64,000 bases of DNA, from NCBI RefSeq assembly GCF_042610495.1, contig NZ_JBHGAP010000005.1, forward strand, positions 1 to 64,000, in the 5' to 3' direction. Position 1 is the first letter of the stretch; the number at the start of each line of letters is the position of its first letter. The notes below the pieces were generated by a model. That model searched no databases, had not been told where the DNA came from, and worked only from the letters and a program-made list of their open reading frames with translations. Shown piece after piece: positions 27,377-37,089 of the stretch. Position numbers and translations under genes: made by a program. The stretch comes from RU20A sp042610495. GTDB lineage: Bacteria; Pseudomonadota; Alphaproteobacteria; Rhizobiales; Rhizobiaceae.

Positions 27377-27847
27377 GCGACTGACACTCCCCACTCGCCC
27401 GGCTTGCCCGGGAATCGTTCTTTCTCCGGCCTTCATGGCCGTCAATGCGGACACGCGAGCCGGCCTTTGCGGCAAGCGCGCCCTTGAAACTTCCGTCAGC
27501 GCCGACCCGGCAACGCCTTGATGGCATTCCCTTCCGGTCAGCGGCGGCGGCACCCTACTGCATTCTTTTAAAAACCGGAACGGGGCTTTGCGCAACAATC
27601 GCCTGGACCGACCGAAGATGTGCGTGCGCGGCGGCACGGGAAAGAGGTTTTCTTTTGCCAAGCGTTGCGTTAGGCACGGCGGCCGGTTTCCGAGACGATA
27701 CAGGCCCGATCCAGCGCCCGGATCGCACGGCTTTGCCAGCACCTGACGCAAAGAGACGGCCCTTTTCGCCCGGAAGCGACTAGGACGAGGTGGACGTGCG
27801 GGACTGACGGAACGGGACGACCGGACCGCAGGATGAAGGACAGGACG
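27377..27847. other. Divergent intergenic region between the lipoprotein gene and thrC
   Basis: No coding sequence I can support lies in these 471 bp. Short frames on both strands have unnatural composition. It must hold the promoters of both flanking genes. A local AT-rich spot at about 27555-27575 (TTCTTTTAAAAACC) is the best promoter candidate. I see no thr attenuator: no run of Thr/Ile codons with a terminator. Confidence 0.5.
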
Positions 27848-29248
27848 ATGGTGACCTATGTTTCCACGCGGGGCGAAGCCCCGTCGCTCGGGTTTTCGGA
27901 TGCGCTGCTGGCCGGTCTTGCCAGCGATGGCGGGCTTTACGTCCCCAAGGAGTGGCCGACCTTCAAGAAGAAGGACATCCGGGCCATGCGCGGCCAGTCC
28001 TACCAGGAGATCGCGTTTACGGTGATCTCGCGCTTTACCGGCGACGAAATCAAGGGCGACACGCTGCGCGCCATGATCAACGAAGCCTATGCGACCTTCC
28101 GCCATCCGGCCGTGGTGCCGCTGGTGCAGACGGGTCCGAACAGCTTCGTCATGGAACTCTTCCACGGCACGACGCTCGCCTTCAAGGACGTGGCGATGCA
28201 GATGCTCGGCCGCCTGATGGACCATGTGCTGACGGAGCGCGGCGCGCGCGCCACCATTGTCGGCGCCACCTCCGGCGATACGGGCGGGGCGGCCATCGAC
28301 GCCTTTGCAGGGCGCGAGCGCACCGACATCTTCATCCTCTTCCCGCATGGCAAGGTCTCGCCGGTGCAGCAGCGCCAGATGACGACCTCGACCGCTTCGA
28401 ACGTCCACGCCGTTGCCATCAACGGCAATTTCGACGACTGCCAGAACCTCGTGAAAGCCATGTTCGGCGACGTGGCCTTCCGCGACGGGGTGGCGCTTTC
28501 GGGCGTCAATTCGATCAACTGGGCGCGCATCATGGCGCAGGTGGTCTATTACTTTACAACGGCGATCGCGCTCGGCGGTCCCGACCGGAAGATCTCCTTC
28601 ACGGTGCCGACAGGCAATTTCGGCGACATCTTCGCCGGTTACGTCGCCAAGAGGATGGGCCTGCCGATCGACCGCCTCGTTGTCGCCACCAACGAGAACG
28701 ACATCCTCGCCCGTACGCTGAAGACCGGCCGCTACGAGATGCGCGCGGTGAAGGCGACGACCTCGCCGTCCATGGACATCGGCGTCTCCTCGAATTTCGA
28801 GCGGCTGCTGTTCGAGGCCTATGACCGCGACCCCGCCAAGGTGCGCCGCGCCATGGACGGGCTGAAGCAATCCGGCGCCTTCGAGATCGAGGAAAAGGCG
28901 CTGAAGGCGATCCGCCGGGAGTTCCGCGCCGGTCGCGCCAGCGAGAAGGCCGTCGCCAGGACCATCGCGAAGACGCTCTCCGAGACGGGCTACCTGCTTG
29001 ACCCGCACACCGCCATCGGCGTGCATGTGGCGGAGAAGCACACCCGGCCCGCCTCCCCCATGGTGACGCTTGCAACCGCGCATCCGGCGAAGTTCCCGGC
29101 GGCGGTAAAATCCGCATCCGGTATTGACCCGGCGCTTCCGACGTGGCTTGCTGATCTGATGGACAGGGAGGAACGTTTCGATATCCTGGATCCCGAGCTG
29201 AAGATCGTCGAGGCTTACGTCGACGAACGTGCCCGCATCCGGAAGTAG
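27848..29248 (+). CDS. thrC: Threonine synthase
   Basis: This 466-residue PLP enzyme converts O-phosphohomoserine to threonine. It has the N-terminal YVSTRGEAPSLGFSDALLAGLASDGGLYVP, the PLP-binding Lys in TLAFKDVAMQ, the phosphate loop GATSGDTGGAA and FTVPTGNFGDIFAGY. The length is that of the long bacterial/fungal class. ATG 27848 follows AGGACAG; ATG 27833 would add five residues. The partner thrB is elsewhere in the window (51849-52817), so threonine genes are split. Confidence 0.97.
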   Translation: MVTYVSTRGEAPSLGFSDALLAGLASDGGLYVPKEWPTFKKKDIRAMRGQSYQEIAFTVISRFTGDEIKGDTLRAMINEAYATFRHPAVVPLVQTGPNSFVMELFHGTTLAFKDVAMQMLGRLMDHVLTERGARATIVGATSGDTGGAAIDAFAGRERTDIFILFPHGKVSPVQQRQMTTSTASNVHAVAINGNFDDCQNLVKAMFGDVAFRDGVALSGVNSINWARIMAQVVYYFTTAIALGGPDRKISFTVPTGNFGDIFAGYVAKRMGLPIDRLVVATNENDILARTLKTGRYEMRAVKATTSPSMDIGVSSNFERLLFEAYDRDPAKVRRAMDGLKQSGAFEIEEKALKAIRREFRAGRASEKAVARTIAKTLSETGYLLDPHTAIGVHVAEKHTRPASPMVTLATAHPAKFPAAVKSASGIDPALPTWLADLMDREERFDILDPELKIVEAYVDERARIRK

Positions 29249-29263
29249 AGCGTAGAAAGACGG

Positions 29264-30559
29264 ATGATGAAAGTTGAGTGCACGCGGCTGAAGTCCGGCC
29301 TGACGGTCGTCACGGAAACCATGCCGCATCTGGAAAGTGTCGCACTCGGCGTGTGGATCAAGTCCGGCTCGCGCAACGAAACGGTTGAAGAGCACGGCAT
29401 CGCGCATCTCCTGGAGCATATGGCCTTCAAGGGCACGGCCCGGCGCACGGCCCGGCAGATCGCCGAGGAAATCGAGAATGTCGGTGGCGAAGTCAACGCC
29501 GCCACCTCGACCGAGACCACCTCCTATTACGCCCGCGTTCTCAAGGACCACGTTCCGCTCGCGGTCGATATCCTCGCCGACATCCTGACCGAGTCGAGCT
29601 TCGACGAAGAAGAACTGCGGCGCGAGAAGAGCGTCATCCTGCAGGAAATCGGCGCGGCCAACGACGTGCCCGACGACGTGGTGTTCGACCGCTTCGCCGA
29701 GACCGCCTTCCGCGGCCAGACGATCGGCCGGCCGATCCTCGGAACGCCGGATACGGTGAACTCCTTCACGCCCGACCAGATCCGCGGCTATCTCGGCCGC
29801 AACTACACGACGGACCGCCTGTTCGTGGTGGCGGCCGGTGCCGTGGATCACGACAGCTTCGTCAAGCAGGTCGAGGAGCGCTTCGCCTCCATCCCCACCG
29901 CGCCGACGGCACCGCCGATCTTCGAGACCGCGATCTATACCGGCGGCGACACGCGCGAAGAGCGCGACCTGATGGACGCGCAGGTGCTGCTCGGCTTCGA
30001 GGGCAAGGCCTATCATGCGCGCGACTTCTACTGTTCGCAGATTCTCGCCAATATCCTCGGCGGCGGCATGTCGTCCCGTCTCTTCCAGGAAGTGCGCGAG
30101 CATCGGGGTCTCTGCTACTCCGTCTATGCCTTCCACTGGGGCTTTTCCGACACCGGGATCTTCGGCGTGCATGCCGCAACCGGCGGCGAGAACCTGCCGG
30201 AGCTGATGCCTGTCATCATCGACGAGTTGCGCAAGTCCTCGGACCGGATCGAGCAGCAGGAAATCGAGCGAGCCCGGGCGCAGATCCGCGCGCAGCTTCT
30301 GATGGGCCAGGAAAGCCCGGCGGCGCGCGCCGGCCAGATCGCCCGGCAGATGATGCTCTATGGCCGGACCATTCCGAACCAGGAACTGATGGAGCGGCTC
30401 TCCAGCATCACGGTCGAGCGGTTGACGGATCTTGCCGGGCGGCTGTTCTTCGATACGGCGCCGACGCTTTCGGCCATCGGGCCGCTGGAGCTTCTGGCGC
30501 CGACCTCCGAGTTTTCCGCCAGCCTCTCGAGCCCTGCCCCGGTGCGGGCGGCGAGCTGA
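29264..30559 (+). CDS. M16 family zinc peptidase (mitochondrial processing peptidase-like)
   Basis: This 431-residue protein has the inverted zinc motif HLLEH at residues about 48-52, with the third ligand Glu in the EIENVGGEVNAATSTE region about 25 residues on, and the second LuxS/MPP-like domain (YHARDFYCSQILANILGGGMSSRLFQ). It resembles the beta subunit of mitochondrial processing peptidase, whose bacterial relatives cleave oligopeptides. It starts 15 bp after thrC and is probably cotranscribed with it. Confidence 0.94.
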   Translation: MMKVECTRLKSGLTVVTETMPHLESVALGVWIKSGSRNETVEEHGIAHLLEHMAFKGTARRTARQIAEEIENVGGEVNAATSTETTSYYARVLKDHVPLAVDILADILTESSFDEEELRREKSVILQEIGAANDVPDDVVFDRFAETAFRGQTIGRPILGTPDTVNSFTPDQIRGYLGRNYTTDRLFVVAAGAVDHDSFVKQVEERFASIPTAPTAPPIFETAIYTGGDTREERDLMDAQVLLGFEGKAYHARDFYCSQILANILGGGMSSRLFQEVREHRGLCYSVYAFHWGFSDTGIFGVHAATGGENLPELMPVIIDELRKSSDRIEQQEIERARAQIRAQLLMGQESPAARAGQIARQMMLYGRTIPNQELMERLSSITVERLTDLAGRLFFDTAPTLSAIGPLELLAPTSEFSASLSSPAPVRAAS

Positions 30560-30723
30560 GCCGGACAGGACTGCGCCGGAGCGCATCGGGCCTGACGATG
30601 GTGGCACCCCTCCCGCGCCGCCTTTTCTGTCCGCTTGAAACCGCGTTTCGCGTCTGATTTGATGGGCTTTTCGGCTGCGTCGGCAGTCGGTGGGAAATGG
30701 TCTGTCGGGGCGGCAGGGGAGCA

Positions 30724-31335
30724 ATGAAGCGCATGGCGAGGTCAATGTTCCGGTTTCTGTCGCGTCCGCCGGAGACCGTGACGATTGCCGATGCCGATCA
30801 TCTGCTGCGGCTGCCCGTGCAGGGCGATTTTCGCGCCTGGACGCGGCTCAGGGCCGAAAGCCGCGCTTTCCTCGAACCGTGGGAGCCTGTGTGGCGCGCC
30901 GAAGACCTGACCGAGAGCGCCTTTCGCGACCGGGTGGCGCGCAGCGAACAGGAATTTTCTGCCGGACAGGCCGTACCGCTGCTGCTCTTTTCCCGCCATG
31001 ACAATGCGCTGCTCGGCGGCATTACGATTGGCCATATCCGGCGCGGCGCGGCGCTCTCCTGCATGATCGGCTACTGGATGGGCGAACGTTACGCCGGCAA
31101 GGGGCACATGAGCGCGGCCGTCGGCCTCGTCGTCCCCTACATCTTTTCGGTCCTTCAGTTGCACCGGATCGAAGCGGCCTGTATTCCGGAAAACGAAAGA
31201 AGCGTGAGGCTCCTTGAAAAGGCCGGTTTTGAGCAGGAAGGCTACCTTCGAAAATACCTGAAAATCAACGGCCAGTGGCGCGATCACATCCTGTTTTCGC
31301 GGATTGCGCCCCCGGACGGTCCAACGGAAGTGTAA
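30724..31335 (+). CDS. GNAT-family N-acetyltransferase (RimJ/RimL-like)
   Basis: This 203-residue acetyltransferase has the acetyl-CoA loop GERYAGKGHMSAA, the RimJ-type stretch LHRIEAACIPENERSVRLLEKAGF and GYLRKYLKINGQWRDHILFS. It would acetylate protein N-termini or small amines; the target is unknown. ATG 30724 has GGGGAG just upstream. The stop codon lies two bases before the next gene, so the two genes are probably cotranscribed. Confidence 0.92.
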   Translation: MKRMARSMFRFLSRPPETVTIADADHLLRLPVQGDFRAWTRLRAESRAFLEPWEPVWRAEDLTESAFRDRVARSEQEFSAGQAVPLLLFSRHDNALLGGITIGHIRRGAALSCMIGYWMGERYAGKGHMSAAVGLVVPYIFSVLQLHRIEAACIPENERSVRLLEKAGFEQEGYLRKYLKINGQWRDHILFSRIAPPDGPTEV

Positions 31336-31337
31336 TC

Positions 31338-34253
31338 GTGTTGAACGCTTTGAAACGCCGCGCCGCCGCGAGCCCCCTTGCTGCGCTCGGCCAACTCCTC
31401 ACCGCGCTGGTCCTGTTTGCGCTTCTTGGCGCCGGGCCGGCGGCTGCGCTGGAGCCGGTGAAGATCTCGCGCGAGGACACGGCGCTCGACCTCACCAAAA
31501 CCACGGAAATCTACACGGGTCGCGGCGAAGCCTTCCAGGTTTCCACGGCACCCGGCACGGATGGCATCGTGCGGCGCATCGAGGTGCGCTCCTCCTCCGA
31601 GCAGCATCGCGGCGACTGGGCCGTCTTTGCGCTCGCCAATGTCTCGGAAGAGCAGCTGGAGCGTGTCATCGTCGCGCCCCACTTCCGTCTGGTGAATTCC
31701 AAGCTGTTCTGGCCCGATCTCGGCTCGCAGCGCATCCTCGGGATCACGCCGTCGGAAGGCTTTGCGCTGGACCGGCAGCCGAGCGAGGAAGCGGACGTGT
31801 TCCGCATCACGCTGAACCCGGGCTCCGTCATCACCTTCGTGGCCGAACTCGCCTCGCCCGACCTGCCGCAGATCTACCTCTGGGAGCCGGACGCCTACAA
31901 GGACACGGTCAACGCCTTCACGCTCTATCGCGGAATCGTGCTCGGCATTGCCGGCCTGCTGGCGGTGTTCCTCACTATTCTCTTCGTCGTCAAGGGCACG
32001 TCCATGCTGCCGGCGACGGCCGCACTCGCCTGGGCGGTGCTCGCCTATATCTGCGTGGATTTCGGCTTTATCTCCAAGCTGATCAGCGTGACGGCGGATG
32101 ACGAACGCATCTGGCGGGCGGGAACGGAGGTGTTTCTCGCCGCCGGCCTTGTGGTCTTCCTCTTCACCTATCTCAATCTCAACCGCTGGCACCAGCACCT
32201 GTCCTATGCGACGCTTGCCTGGGTTCTGGGTCTTGGCCTGCTGTTCGGCGTGGCGGTCTACGATCCCGCGATTGCGGCCGGCATTGCGCGGCTTTCGTTT
32301 GCGCTGACCGGCACGGTCGGCCTCATCCTCATCATCTATCTCGGCTTTTCGCGCTATGACCGCGCCATCCTGCTGGTGCCGGCCTGGGCGCTGATCCTCG
32401 TCTGGCTGTTCGGGGCCTGGCTGACGGTGACGGGGCAGCTTGCCAACGACATCGTGCAGCCGGCGCTCGGCGGTGGCCTCGTGCTCATCGTTCTCCTGAT
32501 CGGCTTTACGGTGATGCAGCATGCCTTTGCCGGCGGCGCCTACCAGCTCGGCTTGTTTTCCGACATGGAGCGCCAGTCACTGGCGCTGACGGGGTCGGGC
32601 GATACGGTCTGGGACTGGGACGTGGCGCGCGACCGCATCGTGACCATGCCTGACGTTTCGGCCCAGCTCGGGCTCGCGCCCGGCACCATGCATGGCCCCG
32701 CCCGCAACTGGCTGCCGCGCCTGCACCCGGATGATCGCGACCGTTTCCGCGCCACGCTCGACGTGCTGCTCGAGCATCGCCGCGGGCGGCTGAACCACGA
32801 ATTCCGCATCCGCGCCGAAGATGGCCACTATCACTGGCTGGCAATCCGCGCCCGGCCGGTGCTGGCGGCCACCGGCGAGATCATCCGCTGCGTCGGCACG
32901 ATCGCCGACATCACCGAGCAGCGCAATTCGGTGGAGCGGCTGCTGAACAATGCCGTGACCGACAATCTGACGGGACTGCCGAACCGGCAGGTGTTCCTCG
33001 ATCGCCTGCAGGCCATCCTGGCGCTGGCGCCGACCTCCAACACGATCCGCCCGACGGTGCTCGTCATCGATATCGACCGCTACAAGGCGGTGAACGACCA
33101 GCTCGGCATCGCCGCCGGCGACAATATCCTCATCGCACTGACGCGGCGCCTGCGCCGTCTGTTGCGCCCGCAGGACACGCTGGCGCGGCTTGGTGGAGAC
33201 CAGTTCGGCCTCATCCTCATGTCGGAGCGCGAGCCCGGCAAGGTGGCGGATTTCGCCGATGCGGTGTCGAAGGCGATCATGGTGCCGCTCTCCTTCGGTG
33301 CCAAGGAAATCAACCTGACGGCCTCGATTGGTCTCGTCTCCTGGGTGGACCAGCAGGAAAATGCGGCCGGGCTTTTGAACGACGCGGAACTCGCCATGTT
33401 CCGCGCCAAGAAGCAGGGCGGCAACCGCGTCGAGCCCTTCCGCCCCGCCTTCCGCACCTCGGGCACGGATCGCCTGCAGCTCGAAGCCGAGCTTCGCCGC
33501 GCCATCGAGCGCAAGGAGCTGTCGATGGCCTACCAGCCGATCGTGCGGCTGGCCGATGCCGAGATTGCCGGCTTCGAGGCGCTGATGCGCTGGGATCACC
33601 CCAAGCGCGGGACGATCTCGCCCAGCGAATTCATTCCGATCGCGGAGAATTCCGAACTCATCAACCAGCTCGGTCTCTTCGCGCTGGAACAGGCGACCAC
33701 GGATCTCGCCGAATGGCAGCTTTCGACCGGGGCGCTGCCGATCTTTGTCTCCGTCAACCTCTCCTCCGCGCAGCTGCTCTCCAACGAGCTCTATGACGAC
33801 CTGCGCGCCATCATCGCCAAGAACCGCTGCGATCCCTCGCGGATCAAGATGGAGCTGACGGAATCGGTGGTGATGGAGAACCCGGAACAGGCCCGCCTGG
33901 TGCTGACCAAGCTCAAGGAAGCCGGGCTGACGCTGGCGCTCGACGATTTCGGCACCGGCTATTCCTCGCTCTCCTACCTCACCCGCTTCCCCTTCGACAC
34001 GATCAAGATCGACAAGGCGCTGGTGAAGGATCCCTCCGACAAGCGCGCCGTGCTGCTGCGCAACGTCGTCAGCATGGCCCGCGAACTGGACATGCAGGTG
34101 GTGGCCGAGGGTATCGAGACGGAAGAGGACGCCCAGCAACTCGCCCAGATGGGCTGCGACTATGGCCAGAGCTACCTCTTCGGTCCGCCGATCGGCGCGG
34201 AATCGATCGGGCGGCTTCTCAAGGAGCGCTTTCCGCTGATGAAGCGGGCGTGA
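31338..34253 (+). CDS. Membrane PAS-GGDEF-EAL protein, predicted c-di-GMP phosphodiesterase
   Basis: This 971-residue protein has a signal-like N-terminus, a periplasmic domain of about 190 residues and seven or eight transmembrane helices (about residues 200-400), an arrangement like 7TMR-DISM sensors. It then has a PAS domain (WDWDVARDRIV to ITEQRN), a GGDEF domain whose signature is GGDQF (residues 619-623), and an EAL domain with EALMRW from residue 747. The EAL acids are present: ELTES, DDFGTGYSSL, IKIDKALV, VAEGIET and GQSYLFG. So phosphodiesterase activity is likely and cyclase activity doubtful. The start is GTG 31338, two bases after the GNAT stop. Confidence 0.92.
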   Translation: MLNALKRRAAASPLAALGQLLTALVLFALLGAGPAAALEPVKISREDTALDLTKTTEIYTGRGEAFQVSTAPGTDGIVRRIEVRSSSEQHRGDWAVFALANVSEEQLERVIVAPHFRLVNSKLFWPDLGSQRILGITPSEGFALDRQPSEEADVFRITLNPGSVITFVAELASPDLPQIYLWEPDAYKDTVNAFTLYRGIVLGIAGLLAVFLTILFVVKGTSMLPATAALAWAVLAYICVDFGFISKLISVTADDERIWRAGTEVFLAAGLVVFLFTYLNLNRWHQHLSYATLAWVLGLGLLFGVAVYDPAIAAGIARLSFALTGTVGLILIIYLGFSRYDRAILLVPAWALILVWLFGAWLTVTGQLANDIVQPALGGGLVLIVLLIGFTVMQHAFAGGAYQLGLFSDMERQSLALTGSGDTVWDWDVARDRIVTMPDVSAQLGLAPGTMHGPARNWLPRLHPDDRDRFRATLDVLLEHRRGRLNHEFRIRAEDGHYHWLAIRARPVLAATGEIIRCVGTIADITEQRNSVERLLNNAVTDNLTGLPNRQVFLDRLQAILALAPTSNTIRPTVLVIDIDRYKAVNDQLGIAAGDNILIALTRRLRRLLRPQDTLARLGGDQFGLILMSEREPGKVADFADAVSKAIMVPLSFGAKEINLTASIGLVSWVDQQENAAGLLNDAELAMFRAKKQGGNRVEPFRPAFRTSGTDRLQLEAELRRAIERKELSMAYQPIVRLADAEIAGFEALMRWDHPKRGTISPSEFIPIAENSELINQLGLFALEQATTDLAEWQLSTGALPIFVSVNLSSAQLLSNELYDDLRAIIAKNRCDPSRIKMELTESVVMENPEQARLVLTKLKEAGLTLALDDFGTGYSSLSYLTRFPFDTIKIDKALVKDPSDKRAVLLRNVVSMARELDMQVVAEGIETEEDAQQLAQMGCDYGQSYLFGPPIGAESIGRLLKERFPLMKRA

Positions 34254-34265
34254 GGCTGTGAATGA

Positions 34266-34293
34266 AGGGGCACGGCTCTGGTGTCGTGCCCTT
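34266..34293 (+). terminator. Probable terminator after the EAL gene
   Basis: GGGCACG pairs with CGTGCCC around a 10-nt loop just past the EAL stop codon. It is followed by TTG only, so the U-tract is weak. Confidence 0.45.
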
Positions 34294-34408
34294 GCCGCGC
34301 TTTCGGGGACGGTCACGGCGCTGGCGCTCGGCCTCTCGATTTCGGCAGCGACGAGATAAGACGTGAGCGTGCAGAGCCGCTGACGCTCGTGCGCTTTGGG
34401 CCTTAGCC

Positions 34409-35857
34409 CTACCCCATCACCTCAGACAGAAACCGCAGGGCCGCCTCCTCGTCGAAGGGCACGGTCGTATCCACGGTGAAGAGCGGTGCGCGGCCGGTGG
34501 GAGTGGCGCGGCTGGCAAGTGCGATGAGTTCGGGGACGTAGCTTTCGCCGGGATGGCCGGGCAGGCGGTCGGTAAGGCGGGCGCGGTAGCGCTCGCCAAT
34601 CACCTCGGGCGGCGCGCTGCACCAGATTTCGGCGATCGCGGTCACGCCTGACGCGGCGAGGTAGCGGTCGAGGTCTTCGAGCGGCTGGAAGCCGAACCAG
34701 GCATCGACAACGAACGAGGTGCCGGGGGCAGAGGCGGCGATGACATCGAAGATCGCCTGGTAGCTTGCCTTTCCGAGCGTGCGGTTGAAGGGGCGGTCGA
34801 CGTTGTCGATGCGGGCGAGGAAGGGGTTCTTGATCGTATCGAGCGCCATCAGCGTCGCGCCGGTCCGCGCCGCGATGCGCCGCGCGATGCTGCTCTTGCC
34901 GGAGGCGGGTACGCCGTTGACGAGGATGAGGCGCTTTGCAGGCTGTCCGGGCCGGACAGTCGCGGCGGACGCCCCCTCCCCCAGCGCTTCCAGCGCGGCG
35001 AGTGCGGAGCCGATCATGCCGGCATCGTCGCCAAGCTTTGCGGCGGCCACGGGCGTGCGATACCAGCGGCCGGCATCGGGGGCGTAGGCGAGCGCCTTCA
35101 GCGCGCTGTCGCCCAGCCCCCCGCCGAGCAGCAGGATGTCGGGATCGAAGCTTGCGGAGAGCGTGTTGAGGGCGGCGCGCAGCGGGCGGGCCCAGTCGGA
35201 CAGAAGCGCGGCGCAAGGCCCGTCGCCGGCCGCTGCGCGGGTAATCGCCTCCTCGCAGCGCAGGTCGGCGGCAAAGCCGGCGGCCGTCTTCAGGCGTCCG
35301 AAGGCGGTGCCGGAGGAATAGAGTTCGACGCAGCCCTGCTGGCCGCAGACGCAGGTCGGGCCGTTTTCATTGACGACGATGTGGCCGAGCTGGCCAGCCG
35401 CCTGCCGCCCGTAGACGATGCGGCCATCCAGCATGGCGCCGCCGCCGATGCCGGTGCCGATCGTCAGCATCACGACATTGTCGAGCCCCTTGGCCGCGCC
35501 GATGCGGGCTTCGGCGATGAGGGCCATGGAGCAGTCGTTTTCCAGCCTGACGGGCCGCGAAAAGCGCGCCTCGATGCGGCTCTTCACGTCGATGCCGGAG
35601 AGATCGAGAAAGCCGCCGGAGAGCACGCGCGCGGTGCGGGCATCGACGCGGCCGGGAATGCCGATGCCGATGGCGGTCACCTCGGGGCGATCGAATTCGG
35701 CAATCAGGTCGATCATCATCGCCAGCGCCCGCTCGGGCTCCTGGCAGCCGTCGATGATCTTCTTCTCAAGGATGGTGCCGGCCCGATCGACACGGGCGAC
35801 ACGCATGCGCGTGCCGCCGATGTCGAGGCCGATGGCCTGTTGCGACGGGCTGTCCAC
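34409..35857 (-). CDS. ROK-family sugar kinase fused to a P-loop kinase
   Basis: This 482-residue protein has two kinase modules. Residues about 8-310 are ROK: IGLDIGGTRMRVARVD, IGIPGRV, LTIGTGIGGGAMLDG, GQLGHIVV and the zinc motif CVCGQQGCVE. Residues about 325-482 form a P-loop kinase related to chloramphenicol phosphotransferase/shikimate kinase: LILVNGVPASGKSSIARRIAA, a Walker A motif, with VVDAWFG further on. GTG 35857 starts the protein 15 bp after the aldolase stop, so the two genes form one operon. ROK members phosphorylate hexoses or act as regulators, but a DNA-binding domain is absent. The physiological substrate is unknown. Confidence 0.88.
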   Translation of the reverse strand: MDSPSQQAIGLDIGGTRMRVARVDRAGTILEKKIIDGCQEPERALAMMIDLIAEFDRPEVTAIGIGIPGRVDARTARVLSGGFLDLSGIDVKSRIEARFSRPVRLENDCSMALIAEARIGAAKGLDNVVMLTIGTGIGGGAMLDGRIVYGRQAAGQLGHIVVNENGPTCVCGQQGCVELYSSGTAFGRLKTAAGFAADLRCEEAITRAAAGDGPCAALLSDWARPLRAALNTLSASFDPDILLLGGGLGDSALKALAYAPDAGRWYRTPVAAAKLGDDAGMIGSALAALEALGEGASAATVRPGQPAKRLILVNGVPASGKSSIARRIAARTGATLMALDTIKNPFLARIDNVDRPFNRTLGKASYQAIFDVIAASAPGTSFVVDAWFGFQPLEDLDRYLAASGVTAIAEIWCSAPPEVIGERYRARLTDRLPGHPGESYVPELIALASRATPTGRAPLFTVDTTVPFDEEAALRFLSEVMG

Positions 35858-35871
35858 GGGAGGTTTCCCGC

Positions 35872-36798
35872 TCAGGCCGCGGCGCGCTGGGTGGCGAAAT
35901 ACTTGCCGATGATCGCCTGGATCTCGCGCAGGCGCGGAATGGCGATCTCCTGCAGACGCTGTTTCGTGACAGCGCGGTCGAGCGAGATGCAGTCCTTCCA
36001 CAGCGAGCGGCCGGCAATCACGCCGGAGGCGCCGTTCTTCATGGCGCTTTCGACCTGGCCGAGGAAGGTGGAATGATCGACACCGGCCGAAAGCACCGCC
36101 CACGGCACGCCGGCGCAGAGCGTGGTGACCGCTGCGCAGGTCTCGTCCGAGCCCGGATAGGGGATCTTCAGCACCTTGGAGCCGAGTTCGAGGCACAGAC
36201 GGCTGCCCTCCACGATGAGGCCGGGGAAGGCCGCCTCATAGGCTTCCTTGCTTTCGCCCTCGAGGCGGTAGGTGAGGAATTCGACGACGAGGAAGAGATC
36301 CTCGCGGGCGAAATCCTCGATGCAGCTCTTGAGGATCGCGATATTGTGGGTGTTGGCCTCCGGCTTGTCGGCGCGCAGGTAGACCATGATCTTGCCACCG
36401 GTGCCGCCCAGTTCGCGCACGCGGCGCGCCGTGATGCCGTCCACCAGCTTCGACAGGCGGTAGCCCTCGGGCGTCACGTCGAAGCCGGAGGCATCGAGAC
36501 CGATGAGCAGGCCGGTGTTGCGCGGCAGGGTCCAGCTGTCGACGATCTGCGGCACGGCGCAGACGGGATCGACCAGCACGCCGCCGGCCTCGACGGCGAG
36601 GTAGCGGGCAATGTCGGCCTTGGTGTCGCCGAGCACGGCGTTGGAAATCTTCGCCTGCTCCTCCGGCGTTTCGGCCAGCACCTGGCGCATGCCGCCGCGC
36701 TGGTCGCAGGCGATCACCATCATGGCACCGTCATGGCCGCAGATCTGCTGGTAGCCGCGCAGTTCGGCCGTGGTCATTGCGTTCATCGGGGCAGTCAT
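35872..36798 (-). CDS. Class I aldolase, tagatose-1,6-bisphosphate/YihT-like
   Basis: This 308-residue protein has ACDQRGGMRQVL near residue 30, LDASGFDVTPEG, and the likely Schiff-base Lys in LELGSKVLKIPYPGSDE, with LSAGVDHSTFLGQVE and GASGVIAGRSLWKD. This is the LacD/YihT layout of class I aldolases that cleave ketose bisphosphates or sulfofructose phosphate. ATG 36798 is preceded by GGAGGAAG. It precedes the ROK/P-loop kinase and is divergent from a SorC regulator, consistent with a sugar catabolic operon. The exact sugar is not determined. Confidence 0.85.
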   Translation of the reverse strand: MTAPMNAMTTAELRGYQQICGHDGAMMVIACDQRGGMRQVLAETPEEQAKISNAVLGDTKADIARYLAVEAGGVLVDPVCAVPQIVDSWTLPRNTGLLIGLDASGFDVTPEGYRLSKLVDGITARRVRELGGTGGKIMVYLRADKPEANTHNIAILKSCIEDFAREDLFLVVEFLTYRLEGESKEAYEAAFPGLIVEGSRLCLELGSKVLKIPYPGSDETCAAVTTLCAGVPWAVLSAGVDHSTFLGQVESAMKNGASGVIAGRSLWKDCISLDRAVTKQRLQEIAIPRLREIQAIIGKYFATQRAAA

Positions 36799-37089
36799 CG
36801 GTCTTCCTCCCTTGCGGGCACGATGGTGGCCCGCTTCCGGGCGGGCCTTCGCCCGCCGCATCTCTTCGCCGCCCCTTGCCGGACCGGCGCACCGGCCGAG
36901 CGCCACGCAGCACGGCTCCGGCCGCAAGACCCGCAACCCCACCAAAGTCAGGGGGTCGAGGTGGTGCAGTCTCCGTTGCGCAGGCGCTGGTTTTCGGCGA
37001 TAACTCCAGTAAGGGTGATGTAACACGTTTCTGAAAGGAATTGCAAGCTGCCTCCCCAACCCACATCCGAGACGCCGGCAACGCGCGCC
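36799..37089. promoter_or_regulatory. Divergent promoter region between the aldolase and sorC-like genes
   Basis: This is a 291-bp non-coding stretch. The right part contains AAAGGAA at 37034-37040 upstream of the regulator. No clear operator palindrome is seen, but SorC-family regulators normally bind in such divergent regions. Confidence 0.5.

Noticed and set aside
27377..27847. A threonine attenuator or riboswitch before thrC.
   Set aside because: No leader peptide rich in Thr/Ile codons and no terminator/antiterminator pair could be found.
26774..30745. A 1323-codon minus-strand frame over thrC and the M16 peptidase gene.
   Set aside because: Only its last 200 codons (the lipoprotein) look like protein. 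The rest is antisense to thrC and the peptidase and is open because of high GC.
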